Below, one piece after another: positions 45,200 through 56,274 of a stretch of 64,000 nucleotides of DNA. The stretch is from Hsuehochloa calcarea (taxonomy: Eukaryota > Streptophyta > Magnoliopsida > Poales > Poaceae), in contig CM070609.1 in the NCBI GenBank assembly GCA_036346395.1, positions 25,742,223 to 25,806,222 of the forward strand, read 5' to 3'. Below the pieces are notes generated by a model. That model searched no databases. It was given only the letters and a program-made list of their open reading frames with translations, and was not told the DNA's origin. Every line of letters begins with the position of its first letter. Within the stretch, counting starts at the first letter, position 1. Made by a program: the position numbers and the translations under genes.

Positions 45200-46430
45200 A
45201 GTCCCGACGGTTCGTGATTTCGCCGATGTCTTTCCCAAGAACTTCCAGGATGCCACCACCGAGACCTCGAGTTTGTCGTTGAGTTGGTTCCTGCATCGCC
45301 CGATTTCAAAGAGGCACTATCGGATGCCACCGAACGAGTTGGTGGAATTGAAGAAGCAACTGAGCGAGCTGCAAGAAAAGGTTTCATCCGCCCTAGCTCA
45401 TCTCCGTGGGGTTGTCCAGCAATCTTCGTAAAGAAGAAGGACAATACTTTGCGCATGTGCGTTGATTACCGTCCGCTTAATGAAGTAACGGTAAAGAACA
45501 AGTATCCATTGCCCCGCATCGATGATCTCTTTGATCAATTAACTGGAGCTCGAGTATTCTCCAAGATTGATTTGAGGATGGGATATCATCAAGTTCGGAT
45601 ACGACCCGAGGATATTCCAAAGACGGCTTTCTCTACTCGCTATGGCTTGTATGAGTATACCGTCATGTCATTTGGCTTAACCAATGCTCCCGCCTTGTTC
45701 ATGAACCTCATGAATTCGGTATTCATGGAGTATTTGGATAAGTTTGTCGTGGTCTTCATCGATGATATTCTTATCTATTCTAAGAACGATGAGGAACATG
45801 ATGAGCATCTGAGGCTCGTGTTAGGCAAGCTTCGTGAGCACCAGCTGTATGCCAAGTTCAGCAAGTCGCGATTCGTTGAAGGAAGTGGCCTTTTGGGTCA
45901 TGTTCTTTCAAATAGAGGCGAGCCGCTGACCCCAAGAAGGTCGGCGATGTTCTTTCATGGTTCAACCTACTTGATGAACCGGCGCGGAGTTTTCTCGGGT
46001 TAGCGGATATTATCGCCGCTTTATCGAGAATTTCTCCAAGATCGCTGGCCGATGACGGAGTTGCTCAAGAAGGACAAGAAGTTCTTGTGGTCCGATGCTT
46101 GTGAGGAAAGCTTCCAAGTACTCAAGAAGCGCTTGACCACCGCTCCGCCCTTGTTCTTCCCGATATTCATCAAAGTTTCGATATCTTCGCGATGCTTCTC
46201 GTCGAGGACTCGGTTGTGTCCTTATGCAAGAAGGCAAGGTAGTGGCCTATGCATCAAGGCAATTGAGACCTCATGAACTCAACTACCCTACCCATGACTT
46301 GGAATTGGTCACGTGATTCATGCACTTAAGATTTGGCGACATTACCTAATCCAGAATCGCTGTGAAGTGTATTCGGATCACAAAAGCCTAAAGTATTTGT
46401 TCACCCAACCGATCTGAACCTCGTGCAAAA
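45200..46430 (+). pseudogene. Chromovirus reverse transcriptase and RNase H
   Basis: Frame 45284-46003 carries GFIRPSSSPWGCPAIFVKKK, DYRPLNEVTVKNKYPLPRID, KIDLRMGYHQVRI, MSFGLTNAPALFMNLMN and VVFIDDILIYS with the FIDD catalytic motif (about 45755-45780), ending near GHVLSNRG. After frameshifts, RNase H fragments follow: ELLKKDKKFLWSDACEESFQ (46055-46120), VVAYASRQLRPHELNYPTHD LELV (about 46240-46310) and EVYSDHKSLKYLFTQ (about 46365-46410). The pre-RT segment EVPTVRDFADVFPKN is visible near 45200. Several frame breaks separate the parts. Confidence 0.92.
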
Positions 46431-47480
46431 GAGATGGTTGGAGTTGGTCAAAGATTATGACATGGGTATTCACTACCATCCGGCAAGGCTAATGTCGTTG
46501 CCGATGCGCTCAACGCAGAGCGCATTGCAATGCCTTGTTGCTCCAAGGATGTCAACCCACCCTTCCGAGGAATTTCAGCGCCTCAACTTAGGTTTGGTTG
46601 AGCGTGGTTCCTCACGCCTTGGTTGTGCAACCAACCTTGGTGGATCGGATTAAGGTCGCCAAAGAATCGGATGTTTGGAATAAGCCGCATTAAGGAAAAT
46701 GTCAAGAACGGAACGACCAAGTGCTTCTCCGAGGATGAGCATGGTATTGTAAAGTTCGGCAATACTTGTGGTTCCAAAGGACATGGATCGCGGATTTGAT
46801 TCTCCGCGAGGCCCATGATTCGCTTTGTTCATCCATCCCGGCCACAAAGATGTATCAAGATCTCCGCCGAGATTTTGGTGGACCCGAATGAAGAGGGAGA
46901 TTGCGGTTCGTTGCCGAGCGCGACGTGTGTCGTCGTGTCAAGGCCGAGCATCGGCCCAAAGAGCTTGCTTCAGCCTTTGCCTATTCCAGAATGGAAGTGG
47001 GATTCGATCGGGATGGACTTTATCACCGGTCTGCCCACGTCACAAAAGGGGAATGATGCTATCTGGGTAATTATCGATCGATTAACCAAAGTGGCACATT
47101 TTCTTCCAGTCAAGACCAAGCTCGCGCCGATCGCCTAGCCGAGCTCTACGCTCTGTGATTGTGAGCTTGCATGGTGTACCAAAGACGATCATTTCTGACC
47201 GTGGTTCACTATTTACCTCCCGGTTCTGGAATGGTCTGCAAGAAGCTATGGGCACTCGTCTTTCTTTCAGTTCAGCATATCATCCTCAAACTGATGGCCA
47301 GACTGAAAGAGTCAACCAAGTGTTGGAAGACATGCTCCGTGCTTGTGTTCTCTCCTATGGAAAGAATTGGGAGAAATGCTTGCCATTTGCCGAGTTTTCC
47401 TACAACAATGACTTTTCGTGCCGCCTCGGCATGTCACCTTCGAGGCCTTATACGGGAGAAAGTGCAGAACCCCGTTGAAT
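46430..47480 (+). pseudogene. Chromovirus integrase
   Basis: The zinc-binding region is present in pieces: REAHDS near 46807, IHPGHKDV near 46830, then DVCRRVKAEH near 46921. The catalytic core includes PIPEWKWDSIGMDFITGLPT (46981-47040, first D), IISDRGSLFTSRFW (47190-47230, second D) and SSAYHPQTDGQTERVNQVLE (47272-47330, E). All three catalytic residues are readable. WVIIDRLTKVAHFLPV lies between. Frame slips occur near 46660-46960 and 47135. Integrase would insert the cDNA into chromatin. Confidence 0.92.
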
Positions 47481-48060
47481 TGGTCGGAGACGGGCGAAAG
47501 ACCTTTCTTTGGCCCGGACTCGATCGATGAGGCCGAGAGTCAAGTCCAGCTTATTCGTGATCGTTTGCGCACAGCTCAATCCAGGCAAAAGAGCTATGCG
47601 GATCGCCGTCGTCGTGAGTTGAGCTTTGAGCCTGACGACTTTGTGTATCTCAAAGTCTCTCCTTTGAAGGGTCATCGCTTTTGTGTCAAGGGCAAGTTAG
47701 CTCTCGATATGCCGGTCCTTACCGTGTTATCGAGAAGAAAGGGGTATTGCCTATAAGTTAGAATTGCCACCGCACTTGAAGGGGTACATGATGTTTTCCA
47801 TGTGTCCCAACTAAAGAAGTGTCTCCGTGTTCCAACCGAGGAAGCTCGCTGGAAACTCTTGATGTTCGTGAAGATTTGACCTACAAGGAGCACCCTGCTC
47901 GCATCCTTGAAGAGGTCGAACGAAGAACGAGGAATAAAACCGCCGATTCCTCAAAGTTCAAAGTGGTCGAACCATTCCGAGGATGAGGCTACTTGGGAAA
48001 GGGAAGATCGCCTCCGCGCACTATCCATCTTTCTTTGCTGAGCGAGCCAAATCTCTGACG
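47480..48060 (+). pseudogene. Chromovirus integrase C-terminus and chromodomain
   Basis: RQKSYADRRRRELSFEPDDF VYLKVSP (about 47585-47660) is the GPY/F-adjacent region. HDVFHVSQLKKCLRVPTEEA lies near 47790-47845. The chromodomain reads YKEHPARILEEVERRTRNK (about 47881-47940) then, after frame breaks, ATWEREDRL (about 47990-48015) and HYPSFF. In chromoviruses this C-terminal domain guides integration into heterochromatin (established for the family). Confidence 0.85.
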
Positions 48061-48068
48061 AGATTTGT

Positions 48069-48081
48069 AAGGGGGAGGTTT
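48069..48081 (+). other. Chromovirus polypurine tract
   Basis: AAGGGGGAGG followed by TTT directly before the 3' LTR start at 48082. Confidence 0.85.
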
Positions 48082-51000
48082 TGTAACATCCCAAACTTGG
48101 TTTGTGTTTCAAATGTAATAAAAATGAGGAGAAATTAAAACTTTTTCTCTCATCTTGATTTTTGTAATCGGCCCATAATTTTTGTAAAAGAATTATGTGA
48201 AATCAAAAATCAAATTGCCATTTGAACACCAACACAAATCTCCTTCATGAAAATCTTGTGCCCAACCCCTGAAAATAATTTTCATTGAACCTAGGAGTGA
48301 TGTTTAACACCTCGAATTATTTCATAATTTTCAGAAATTATTTGATAATTTTTTGGCAAGTCAAACATTAGTCAAACTCCTAATTTAGCCTTCTGGAATT
48401 TTTAGAGAAAATGCATTGCATAAAAGTCTCTGAAAATTTTATATAAGGTTCCTCCTGCTGTCAAGAATCTCCGCTAAAATTTCATAAATTTTGGAGTTTG
48501 TTTGCTACCTCAAATAATTCTCAAAATCGTTATTCAAATTCAAACCTTAATGGTTTTCACTGCTCCTGTTCGACCGCACTCGGGCTCGAGCCACTTGATT
48601 TGGTTCACCAACTAAACGCACCGGCTCGGTCGTCGGGCGCGAGGTTGTGAGTCGTTGGATCGGCATCGAACGGCTCACGATCGCGTGAACGTTCGACCAT
48701 CCGAACACGCCGATCCATTTGAACCGCTGGATTCTAAATCGAGGTTCCACAATCGCGTGAACGTTCGACCGTCCGAACGCCTCGCGCAACGTGAACCGTA
48801 GGATCCAAATCAACGGCCCGAGATCAAGCGCGATCGAACCGCTATAATCAAACCGCTCTATTTGAACCGCTCGATGAAATCCAACGGTACCGTCCGCTGT
48901 TTTCCTCCGCTCGCTCGGCCGCCATGGTCAACAATGAGTTGGTGAAAAGGGCGAGCGTGTCGTCGGGTCTTCTCGCTTCGCCAACGATTCTCAAGATTTA
49001 TTGCTCCGCCCCACCGCCCAAGTCTTCATCCATCTCGAGTTCACGTGCTCCCATCGCCTCGGCCGACCTCAAAGCAAAGGCGGCCGCTTTTCTTCCCGCT
49101 GCTTCTTCCTTGCTCCTTCGGCTATAAAACTCCTCCAAAGGCTTCCTTAGCATCCTTTGAACACTCTTGAGCTCCAAAGACCATCGTTAGTGCATCGCCG
49201 AGCTCCACTTCAAATTTGCTCTCGCGCCATTGTTGGAGCTTCGTCCTTCGGTGAAAGTGGTGTTCCGCTCTCTCCTTCTAAACCCTTGCTTCCCAAACTT
49301 CTTAGCATCTCACTGAGTATTAACCCTCTGTCGATTTTGCTTTTGCCAGAAGAGAGCAGATCAATTTCGGATTTCCCCCAATTCGGCTGAAACTGCTATT
49401 CTTCTTCGCCCGAGCCAGCTCGTTTCTCCTCGGTGCCTTCTTTGGGCTCAGGTACCCCCTTATTAGTCCCTAGTTGATTGGCACTAGCTCCCTTGAACTG
49501 CAGCTGAGCGTTTTTTGCATTTTTCGTTTTCGGTCATTTTGGGTCACCTCGGTTATCTCCGGCTTGCCGGCGTTCTAAGCCGCATGACCAAAACCGCCGT
49601 ACCATTGTGTGCGCTAGGTTGTTAGCAACTCGTTTTAGGCTTTTGCTCGCACCACCGCGGCCAGAGTCGCCGGCGGCGAGCCGTTCTTCCCCGTCAAATT
49701 TTGTCGGACGAAAATCTGGAATGAAGTTTGAACTTGAGTCGTTGCGAACCGTCGATCCTTAGATCTACGGCCGCGTCAGCGTGGAAATTTTTTTGAATTA
49801 ATCGCGACGCCTAATCGGTGGACCGTTGGATCCAAGATCAACGGTCCCGATTTGAGTGAACGCTCGACCGTCCGAAAGGTTCGATCCGTGTGGACCGTTG
49901 GATCCAAGATCAACGGCTCTATGCGTGTGAACGCTCGGACCGCCCGAACGCCCCGATCCACGTGAACCGCTGGATCCGCATCCAACGGTGAGCGCTTAGG
50001 GTTTGTGAATCCCGCGCTAGCGTTAGCTCGGGACGCGACCGTCGGATCCAAGATCGACGCCCTCGCTCGCCCACGCCGATTTAATTTCGAATTTCCGAGA
50101 GGATTTATTTGTCAACTTAAAATGTGATAACTTGTAAAAAGCATAACTAATTCATTTCAAATCCTTTTCGGTTGATTCAAATTTTGTTGGTTATGTTTTT
50201 AACTAGACTTTAATTTAAAAATGTTTCCAGACTCAGATAGCTCCGAAATTTTTGCTAATGAATAGTAGCATTTTCGATTTATAAAAGTCGAGCAAAGTTA
50301 TTTTGGTCATATCTTTGGCATTAAGAATCCAAATCAATTGGTTCTTGTTGCTAAATTATTTATAAATCATGATCTTGCTACTGTAAAATTTTCTGAATTT
50401 TTGGAGGAGTTTATCGTTGGGTCTTTGCATTTTATTCGTTCTCATCGGCTGCTTTTTGCTTTCGTTAGGATCCGAGAGCACATTCATAATATTGTTGATC
50501 CTCAAGAACACCTTGACCCACAAAGAAGGTGCAAGATATTTGATCATAAATGTCCCATTACTTTCAAAGTCTAATATCTTGTTTACAAATTATATGTATG
50601 CATTGCTTTTGTGTCCAAGTATTTTTGTCCTGTTTAGAGGTAGTTACTCCTAGTGCATTGTTGCCATTAAAATGTCATCCCCGCCACAACCATAAGTTAT
50701 TAATATCATTTGTGAATTAGAGCCCGTGATTTAATTATGCTCTTTACCGTCTTTGCGATGTCATGCTTAGAAATGCTTAGCTACCGGTAGAATTGGGCGG
50801 TTATCGACTTAGTCGATGACCTTGATCACACAAATTATTTTGTTTATTTTTGGTTCAAGACATTATGCTTTTGTTTTGTAAAACCAAAATGAAACAAAAT
50901 GATTTGACTTGGGCACAATGGCATGTTGGTGTGATTGTTGGGTGTGACAAGGAAAGGTGCCTGTGTCCCTAAGGACCGAAAATGTTGCTTGCGCCATCGA

Positions 51001-52237
51001 TCCAAGTACTTTTGCGTACTAACCACATGAGGGTTATATGGGACCCCTCTTGACCTAGTACTTTGGAGTGTGTTATCTCCGAGTCGCAGGAGGAGCGTTG
51101 TGTGTGTTGTGTGAAACATGATATGTGTTCTCGGTGTTCTTGTGTTGGGTGTGCGGTGGTGGAGATTCCGGTAGGGTCTTCCACTCGGAGGGGCGTCGCA
51201 GTTGTCCAAGGCTTTACCCGTGACGGTAGTTGTCCGAGGTCGGGCCACGACCCGACACAACGTATGGGTTTCTATCCATACGGGCGCTCGAAGGTAAACA
51301 TAATATTGGAAACGTCTCGTAGGACTTAGCCGTGCCGGCATACCTAAGGAAGTGTGCTTAATAGCTTGGCAAAAAGGCGGTCTGACATGTGGGTAAAATG
51401 GTACACCCTGCAGGGATAAAACTATTCGAATAGCCTCGTCCTAGGTTATGGACACGCTTGGTGATTTCCCGCAAGATCTAGACTTCAACAACTGTTTTTG
51501 TTTTCAAAATTTAAAACTTGACATGGTTGGCATGAATGGGTAATTCATGCTATTGTGGTGACTAATGGTTTAGTCACTTCCAGGACTGTTTTACTGTTGT
51601 TGATACTTGATTACTACTGTTTTTATCAAATAAAATCAGATTTGTTAAATTGCTTTCCATCTATTACATTATTGCAAATAAAACTTGCTTTACGCTTAAA
51701 AATTTGAGTCCTAACCTGCTCCACTTAAATAAGCTTGCATGTAGTTATTGTTCGTGTCTCATATCATTTTTATATATCTTATGTAGTACATTCAAAGTAC
51801 TCACCCGGGCATTTGGTCGCTTTTGTTTGCAGAGGAAGAAGGTGAGCCCCAAGGGCCTCACTTCTGTGAGTTGTGCTGTGGTTTCGACGACTAGCTTGGC
51901 GGTCCGGTCGGTTGCCTTGTGGGTTAAAGGCACACTGATTGGCTCTTTTGGTTTATGGCCATCTTATGGCACTTTTGCTTCCGCTGTTAAATTTCTTTAT
52001 GTATTATGTCTTTGGGCGGTTGGCCTCTCTTTGTAATAACTATCCTTTATGTATTTCATCTTCCGTTGTTGTTTTTGCTTGGTTCTATGTGAATGAATGG
52101 AATTGATGCATGAACTTTGTAAAGAGGTGTGTATATCTGATTTCAGAAGTATACATGTCTCGAGTCTCGATTATCTGCTTTGTGATGCTAGGGCCAAGCG
52201 GTTGGTTACATTACAAGTCGGATAAACCGGTCTCACA
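48082..52237 (+). repeat. Chromovirus 3' LTR (about 4.16 kb)
   Basis: Aligns end to end with 38620-42800. TATA box at 49123-49129. It ends GTCTCACA. Differences are mostly one- or two-base indels, many of the form CTG versus TCG or CAG versus CG (for example 40977-40980 ACTG versus 50413-50416 ATCG). Confidence 0.93.
49123..49129 (+). promoter_or_regulatory. TATA box of the chromovirus 3' LTR
   Basis: TATAAAA in CGGCTATAAAACTCCTCC, the same context as 39690-39696. Confidence 0.6.
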
Positions 52238-52510
52238 AGAAGGTCCATAGCGTGGGGCCTTTGCCGGTGGGCAACGCCGTATGTCGCCATGGACGACGAT
52301 GAGCGGGGCGTGAGCCATGACCGTGGCGATGATGGTGGTGGATGCCTGGCGTGGTGGTGGAGGCTCCTCATGGAGAGGAGCAAGAAGAACATGCAAGTTC
52401 TTGTGTAGGGAATCAACTAGAGCGAGGATCTGCAGAAAAGCGCTTTTGTGATTGTCACAAAGTACCATTACCTCTTGTTGCTTTCTCTGTTTGCTACTTG
52501 TGTGAGAGCA
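52238..52510 (-). other. Copia leader, outer part
   Basis: Sequence between the copia PBS and the nested chromovirus. Minus-strand frames (for example 52211-52468) have no recognised domain. Confidence 0.55.
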
Positions 52511-52524
52511 GGGTGCTGATAACG
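52511..52524 (-). other. Copia primer binding site region
   Basis: On the element strand, CGTTATCAGCACCC follows the 5' LTR directly. TTATCAGCAC-type PBS sequences occur in many plant copia elements. Confidence 0.7.
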
Positions 52525-52695
52525 TATTGAGAAATGATTGAGAGAAAAAAGGTCTACTTTATTCTGATCTTGTACATGTATTTATACATGAAGAAGGGGT
52601 GGTAATAAAGTAAGGGGTGGCAATAAAGGGTGGCAATAAAGTAAAGGGTGTAAGTTACAAACAATGTTTTGCACATTGGGCATTGTTTCACAACA
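52525..52695 (-). repeat. Copia 5' LTR (171 bp)
   Basis: Plus-strand sequence starts TATTGAGAAATGATTGAGAG and ends CATTGTTTCACAACA. It matches 32894-33095 apart from a shortened minisatellite. CAAAC follows at 52696-52700. Confidence 0.92.
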
Positions 52696-52700
52696 CAAAC

Positions 52701-53603
52701 CATTCCTACATTTTTTTTCCAGATAATTCGGGAATAGCTCTGGCTAATCTACACACTGCACTTGTGGCACCCCCCAGTAACACATCGGAGTGTACTGGAA
52801 TGAGGAATGCAGCACCCAAATGCTAAATCTGTTTGCATTTGTCCAAACTGGAACGGAAATCGCCGTGCTAGAACTAAAATTCTGCACTCTCCACACTTCA
52901 TTACGCATTTTGAGTCCAAGCACGCACACGCAGTTGTGCACGGCACAACGCATAGGGTCAGTTGGGCACTACACAAGATAAATGGCGATGCCGTGATTCC
53001 GTTGATGCATCGGCGACGACGACGGGTCGCGCTAATTCGGTCAGGCAGGGCGCAAATCCGTGTGATTGGCGAGCCCAATCCCGCATTCCCAGTTTCGCAC
53101 CCACCCGCGCGACCAAAAAAGGAGGCTGGAAACTTGGGCGGTTACGAGGATGGAACGAACCATGGAGTTGACTCCGTTGCTGCTGCAAACTTGCATAGAG
53201 GCGATTCTTTTTTTCCGTCCTGCAGGTGTGTCATCAACATCTGCTCGTAGTTGACACACGAGTCCTCGTCTCGCAGGACATGACATACAAGTTCCTAATC
53301 ATGTGATTTTCTTCGTGCTAATCTCTGTAGATGTATTAGAGAAGACTGATACATTTATTTCCACATTCTCGATCGCAGGAACAATTAAATGCCGGGATAT
53401 CATGTATAATTCACACATTGTATATCCGAAAGATATCTGACAGTAAAGTAAACGCTACTAGTAAACAACATTCTGCAGATACTGATACAAACCTCAGCAA
53501 CACCAACGCAGCAGAAACATAGCCCACGCCTGACGACTAGCGAACAACGACCACCACAGCCCACGGCCACAGGTACGCGCATTGATGATGCCGTCGTCAG
53601 CCG
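52701..53603. other. Region downstream of the GEM-like gene
   Basis: Between the copia TSD and the stop codon of the GEM-like gene. The part nearest the gene (about 53400-53603) is probably its 3' UTR. Overlapping frames at 52749-53250 on both strands have no recognised motif. Confidence 0.4.
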
Positions 53604-54555
53604 TCACGCTCGCAAGTTGTGGAAGCCGCTCAGAGCTTCTTGCAGGTGCATGACTGCGCTGTCGTAGTTCACAAACCCCATCAACCAGAACTCATGGTTG
53701 TCCACCGATACGAGCTGGATGAACTTCTCCGCGGGCTTCAGCTTGCTGACCGACGGGCTCGCCGCCCTCAGCCGATGCAGAGGAACGGCCACCTGCGTCG
53801 TCCACCCATCATCTTAACAAAATCGTCGCACAGCACAGCTACATGTAACACTGCAGTGCAGAATAGGATAGTGAGTGTTTTGACAGATAGTACGTACCTT
53901 GTAGTAGCTCCATTCTGTCTTGTCACCGCTTGCCTCGTAGGAGAGGGGTCTGTCGCTGCAGAAGGCGACCCTGGCCGTGGAGAGATACAGGATCCCCATC
54001 ACCGGGCCGGCGGACGTCGACAGGTAGCACGCGTAGGACTTGCGGAGCTGCTCGTCTGGCGGGACGCTGAAGGCCTGCCGGAAAATCTTGTCGTGGCCGC
54101 CTTCCGCCAGGACTTTGGTCCCCTGTGCGATCCTCCCCACGGCCGCCCCCGTGATGCTAGGCGCTGTCCTCACTGGCGATCAATTTGGGATTAAAGCCAC
54201 AGATCACAAGGGAAATTAATTACTCCTGTATTAAACCAAACACAAACAGCGATGATTAGGAGAGTTAGGGAAGAAGCACTCACGGTGCTGCCATGTGTTG
54301 CGTGACAGGTCCTCGGCCTTCCGGGTCGCCTCGCCGACCTTTCTTCCCCACCGCGACAGCGCATTCTTCACCGTCTCCTTCGTGCCTGCGCGCGGAACAA
54401 CAGAATCGTAAGAAGCAGCGGAAAGCGTTCTAACTCAGGCAATCCCGGGCAACGTGCGACGTACTCTTCGACGACGGTTGCACCGGCGACGGCATCGCGT
54501 AGGGGTCGGCCTCCGTTGCCATCGGCGACCACGTCCTCCAGGCCGCCGGTTGCAT
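53604..54555 (-). CDS. GEM-like protein with GRAM domain (four coding exons)
   Basis: Exons on the minus strand: 54465-54555, 54284-54385, 53898-54172, 53604-53792. All three introns are GT-AG (54386-54464, 54173-54283, 53793-53897), total 657 bp or 218 codons. The protein begins MQPAAWRTWSPMATEADPYA; SRWGRKVGEATRKAEDLSRN TWQHL (residues about 41-65) and PSITGAAVGRIAQGTKVLAE GG precede the GRAM domain (about 90-170: DKIFRQAF ... GPVMGILYLSTARVAFCSDR), ending VDNHEFWLMGFVNYDSAVMH LQEAL. This is the arrangement of plant GEM-like or ABA-responsive GRAM proteins, which act at membranes or in hormone-related signalling; GRAM domains bind lipids in characterised relatives. Length and intron phases agree with an intact gene. 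The start is the first ATG giving the family's short acidic/Pro-rich N-terminus; the upstream frame stays open for a way, so a longer form is possible. It lies about 0.9 kb from the copia element. Confidence 0.9.
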
Positions 54556-56153
54556 CGGTAAAATCTGCAGAATGCGCTGCGCTTCTCGGAGGAAATTGGA
54601 ATGTTCCCTTCGAGCGTATCTGCCGCGCGACTCCTCTCGCGAGTATCGAAATGGGCTGGTTGCTTCTGCTCGACGGCTACCGCCTACCGCAACGTCTCAG
54701 CTGGTCGCATTTGCTAGGATATATTATTTACCGAGCGGGACGAGTCACTTACCTGCCCGTTGTTGTAACGTTTCTGTTGGATTGACTCCTGCAATTGATT
54801 ACGCGGGGTGTGGGGCGTTGGTGTCAGCGAGGTGGGTGCGGTGGGAGGAGCGGTTACGGGAGCTTGTTTGTTTCTTGTCGGAGTTGGGAGCCCGTAGCGG
54901 GCGGAGCGGGGCTGGTAGGGGACGGACGGAGCCGTGCGGAGTTTGGGGCGAACCGTACGCTGCGACGTGACGGCTCCTCTGTTTAGAAAAGATTGGCGCC
55001 GGTTGAGGAATGCAACGTTGCGGCCAAGGCCACTAGTTACAGAATTTACCACGAGCCAGCCACAGCCACCTGAATCCCCTGATGATGGACTGCTCACCAC
55101 GGTACCAGAGGTCATGATTCTTTCTAATACTTGCAATTGCAGAGAGAGAAAACTTGGCAACTTTCTTCTGGACCGGCAGAAGGAAGCCTACCAACTCTGC
55201 GGCCTGTTTTCGTCACGGACCACGGATTACCACCAATCGGTGCAGAGTTGAACCAATCAATCACTAAGGCCCATCCCGGCCCATAGAAACAAGGCCTAGG
55301 TGCATTTGAAACATTTTTCAGGAAAAAAAAAGGATTTGAAACAGAGTTGCCTACTTACATTGCTAAGCTTCAACATTTTTCTTGCTGAGGGAGTTATTGT
55401 CATGGGTCGCGGACCTTACATGGCTTGTCATGCGTCGTGCGACCTCAACTTAGAACTTCCTCATTATAGTAAGCGGGGGGAAAAAAATTAAAATCACACG
55501 ACTAACATGACAACATATGTATACAGGTCTCCGATGTAATGTACTCAACAAAATTTCACCGCAGTGTACTCTCTTCATGCTGGATCTCTCTCCATGCCAT
55601 GAGAAGTCTATCCACATCATTCGAACCATTGTCGGCCGTACGACGCTGCCATTTGCTACCGGCTCCGTTGTCATAGGGAAGGAAGGAATCCCATTCGACC
55701 CACTGATGTTGCTGTCATTGTTTCACCAAATTGCCGCAATTTTCGAGGTTTTTCAGGTCCCCCAGACACAGAGCCCGGTCCCCATGGCCCCAGATTTTCA
55801 TGTCGCAAAGTCCCATGGTGCTCAAACACCCCTTGTTTCATTGATTGGCATGCCCCTGATCCGAGCCGATAAGCTGGGGACTTTGGGCACAGCTCCGATG
55901 CATTGCCAGTCATCATCATTTGTGCTGTCAATTATTATATTCTTCCTGTGCCTAAAAAATGGACCAACATACAGCTCTGGCCGATGAGTCACTGCTAGCC
56001 CCGGCACATATTTGACCACACTGGTGACTGCATCGCTCGCAGGCCGGCTCGGAGACCCACCATCGGTTGTGCACTCGTGCCGTGGCGGGGACGACGGGTC
56101 CAAGTCGAGCGCATGACGCCGACGACGACAAGTCTCGGCGCGGATCCAATCCC
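54556..56153. other. Upstream region of the GEM-like gene, no second gene supported
   Basis: Probably holds the GEM-like promoter and 5' UTR (minus strand), with a GC-rich part at 54780-55000. No convincing TATA box was fixed. The plus-strand frame 55517-55987 (156 codons) is fairly long but shows no motif that I recognise. Confidence 0.4.
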
Positions 56154-56274
56154 GACCTTGTAATATTATATTTTTATTTAAGAAATTAGAAAGAGGATTA
56201 AAGAGAGAAAGAAAAATGCAAAAGAAGGAGGGGGGAGATAGTGGGCCAGCCAACGCGATCAGAGGCCATGTACG

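Larger units (their letters stand above)
38620..52237 (+). mobile_element. Ty3/gypsy chromovirus (Tekay-like), 13.6 kb, nested in copia
   Basis: Two very similar LTRs of about 4.2 kb start TGTAACATCCCAAAC and end GTCTCACA. The order PBS, gag with zinc knuckle, protease, RT, RNase H, integrase, chromodomain, polypurine tract is typical of plant chromoviruses; long LTRs and a Met-tRNA PBS suggest the Tekay clade (inference). Flanking pentamers are GTAAG (38615-38619) and AGAAG (52238-52242), which differ at two positions. The high LTR similarity means a recent insertion, yet frames are broken, often at CTG/CAG sites. Confidence 0.9.
32894..52695 (-). mobile_element. Ty1/copia retrotransposon, minus strand, split by a nested chromovirus
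   Basis: Plus-strand LTR sequence starts TATTGAGAAATG and ends TTTCACAACA (on the element strand TGTTGTG...CTCAATA). CAAAC flanks both outer ends (32889-32893 and 52696-52700). Reading leftward: 5' LTR, PBS-like site, leader, nested chromovirus (38620-52237), rest of leader, gag, protease, integrase, RT, RNase H, polypurine tract, 3' LTR. Integrase upstream of RT defines Ty1/copia. Without the nested insert the element is about 6.2 kb, normal for copia. Coding frames contain several breaks. Confidence 0.92.

Noticed and set aside
54173..54173. Start codon of the GEM-like gene at this position
   Set aside because: This is an intron/exon boundary; the frame extends through two upstream exons to 54555, which supply the conserved N-terminal segment.
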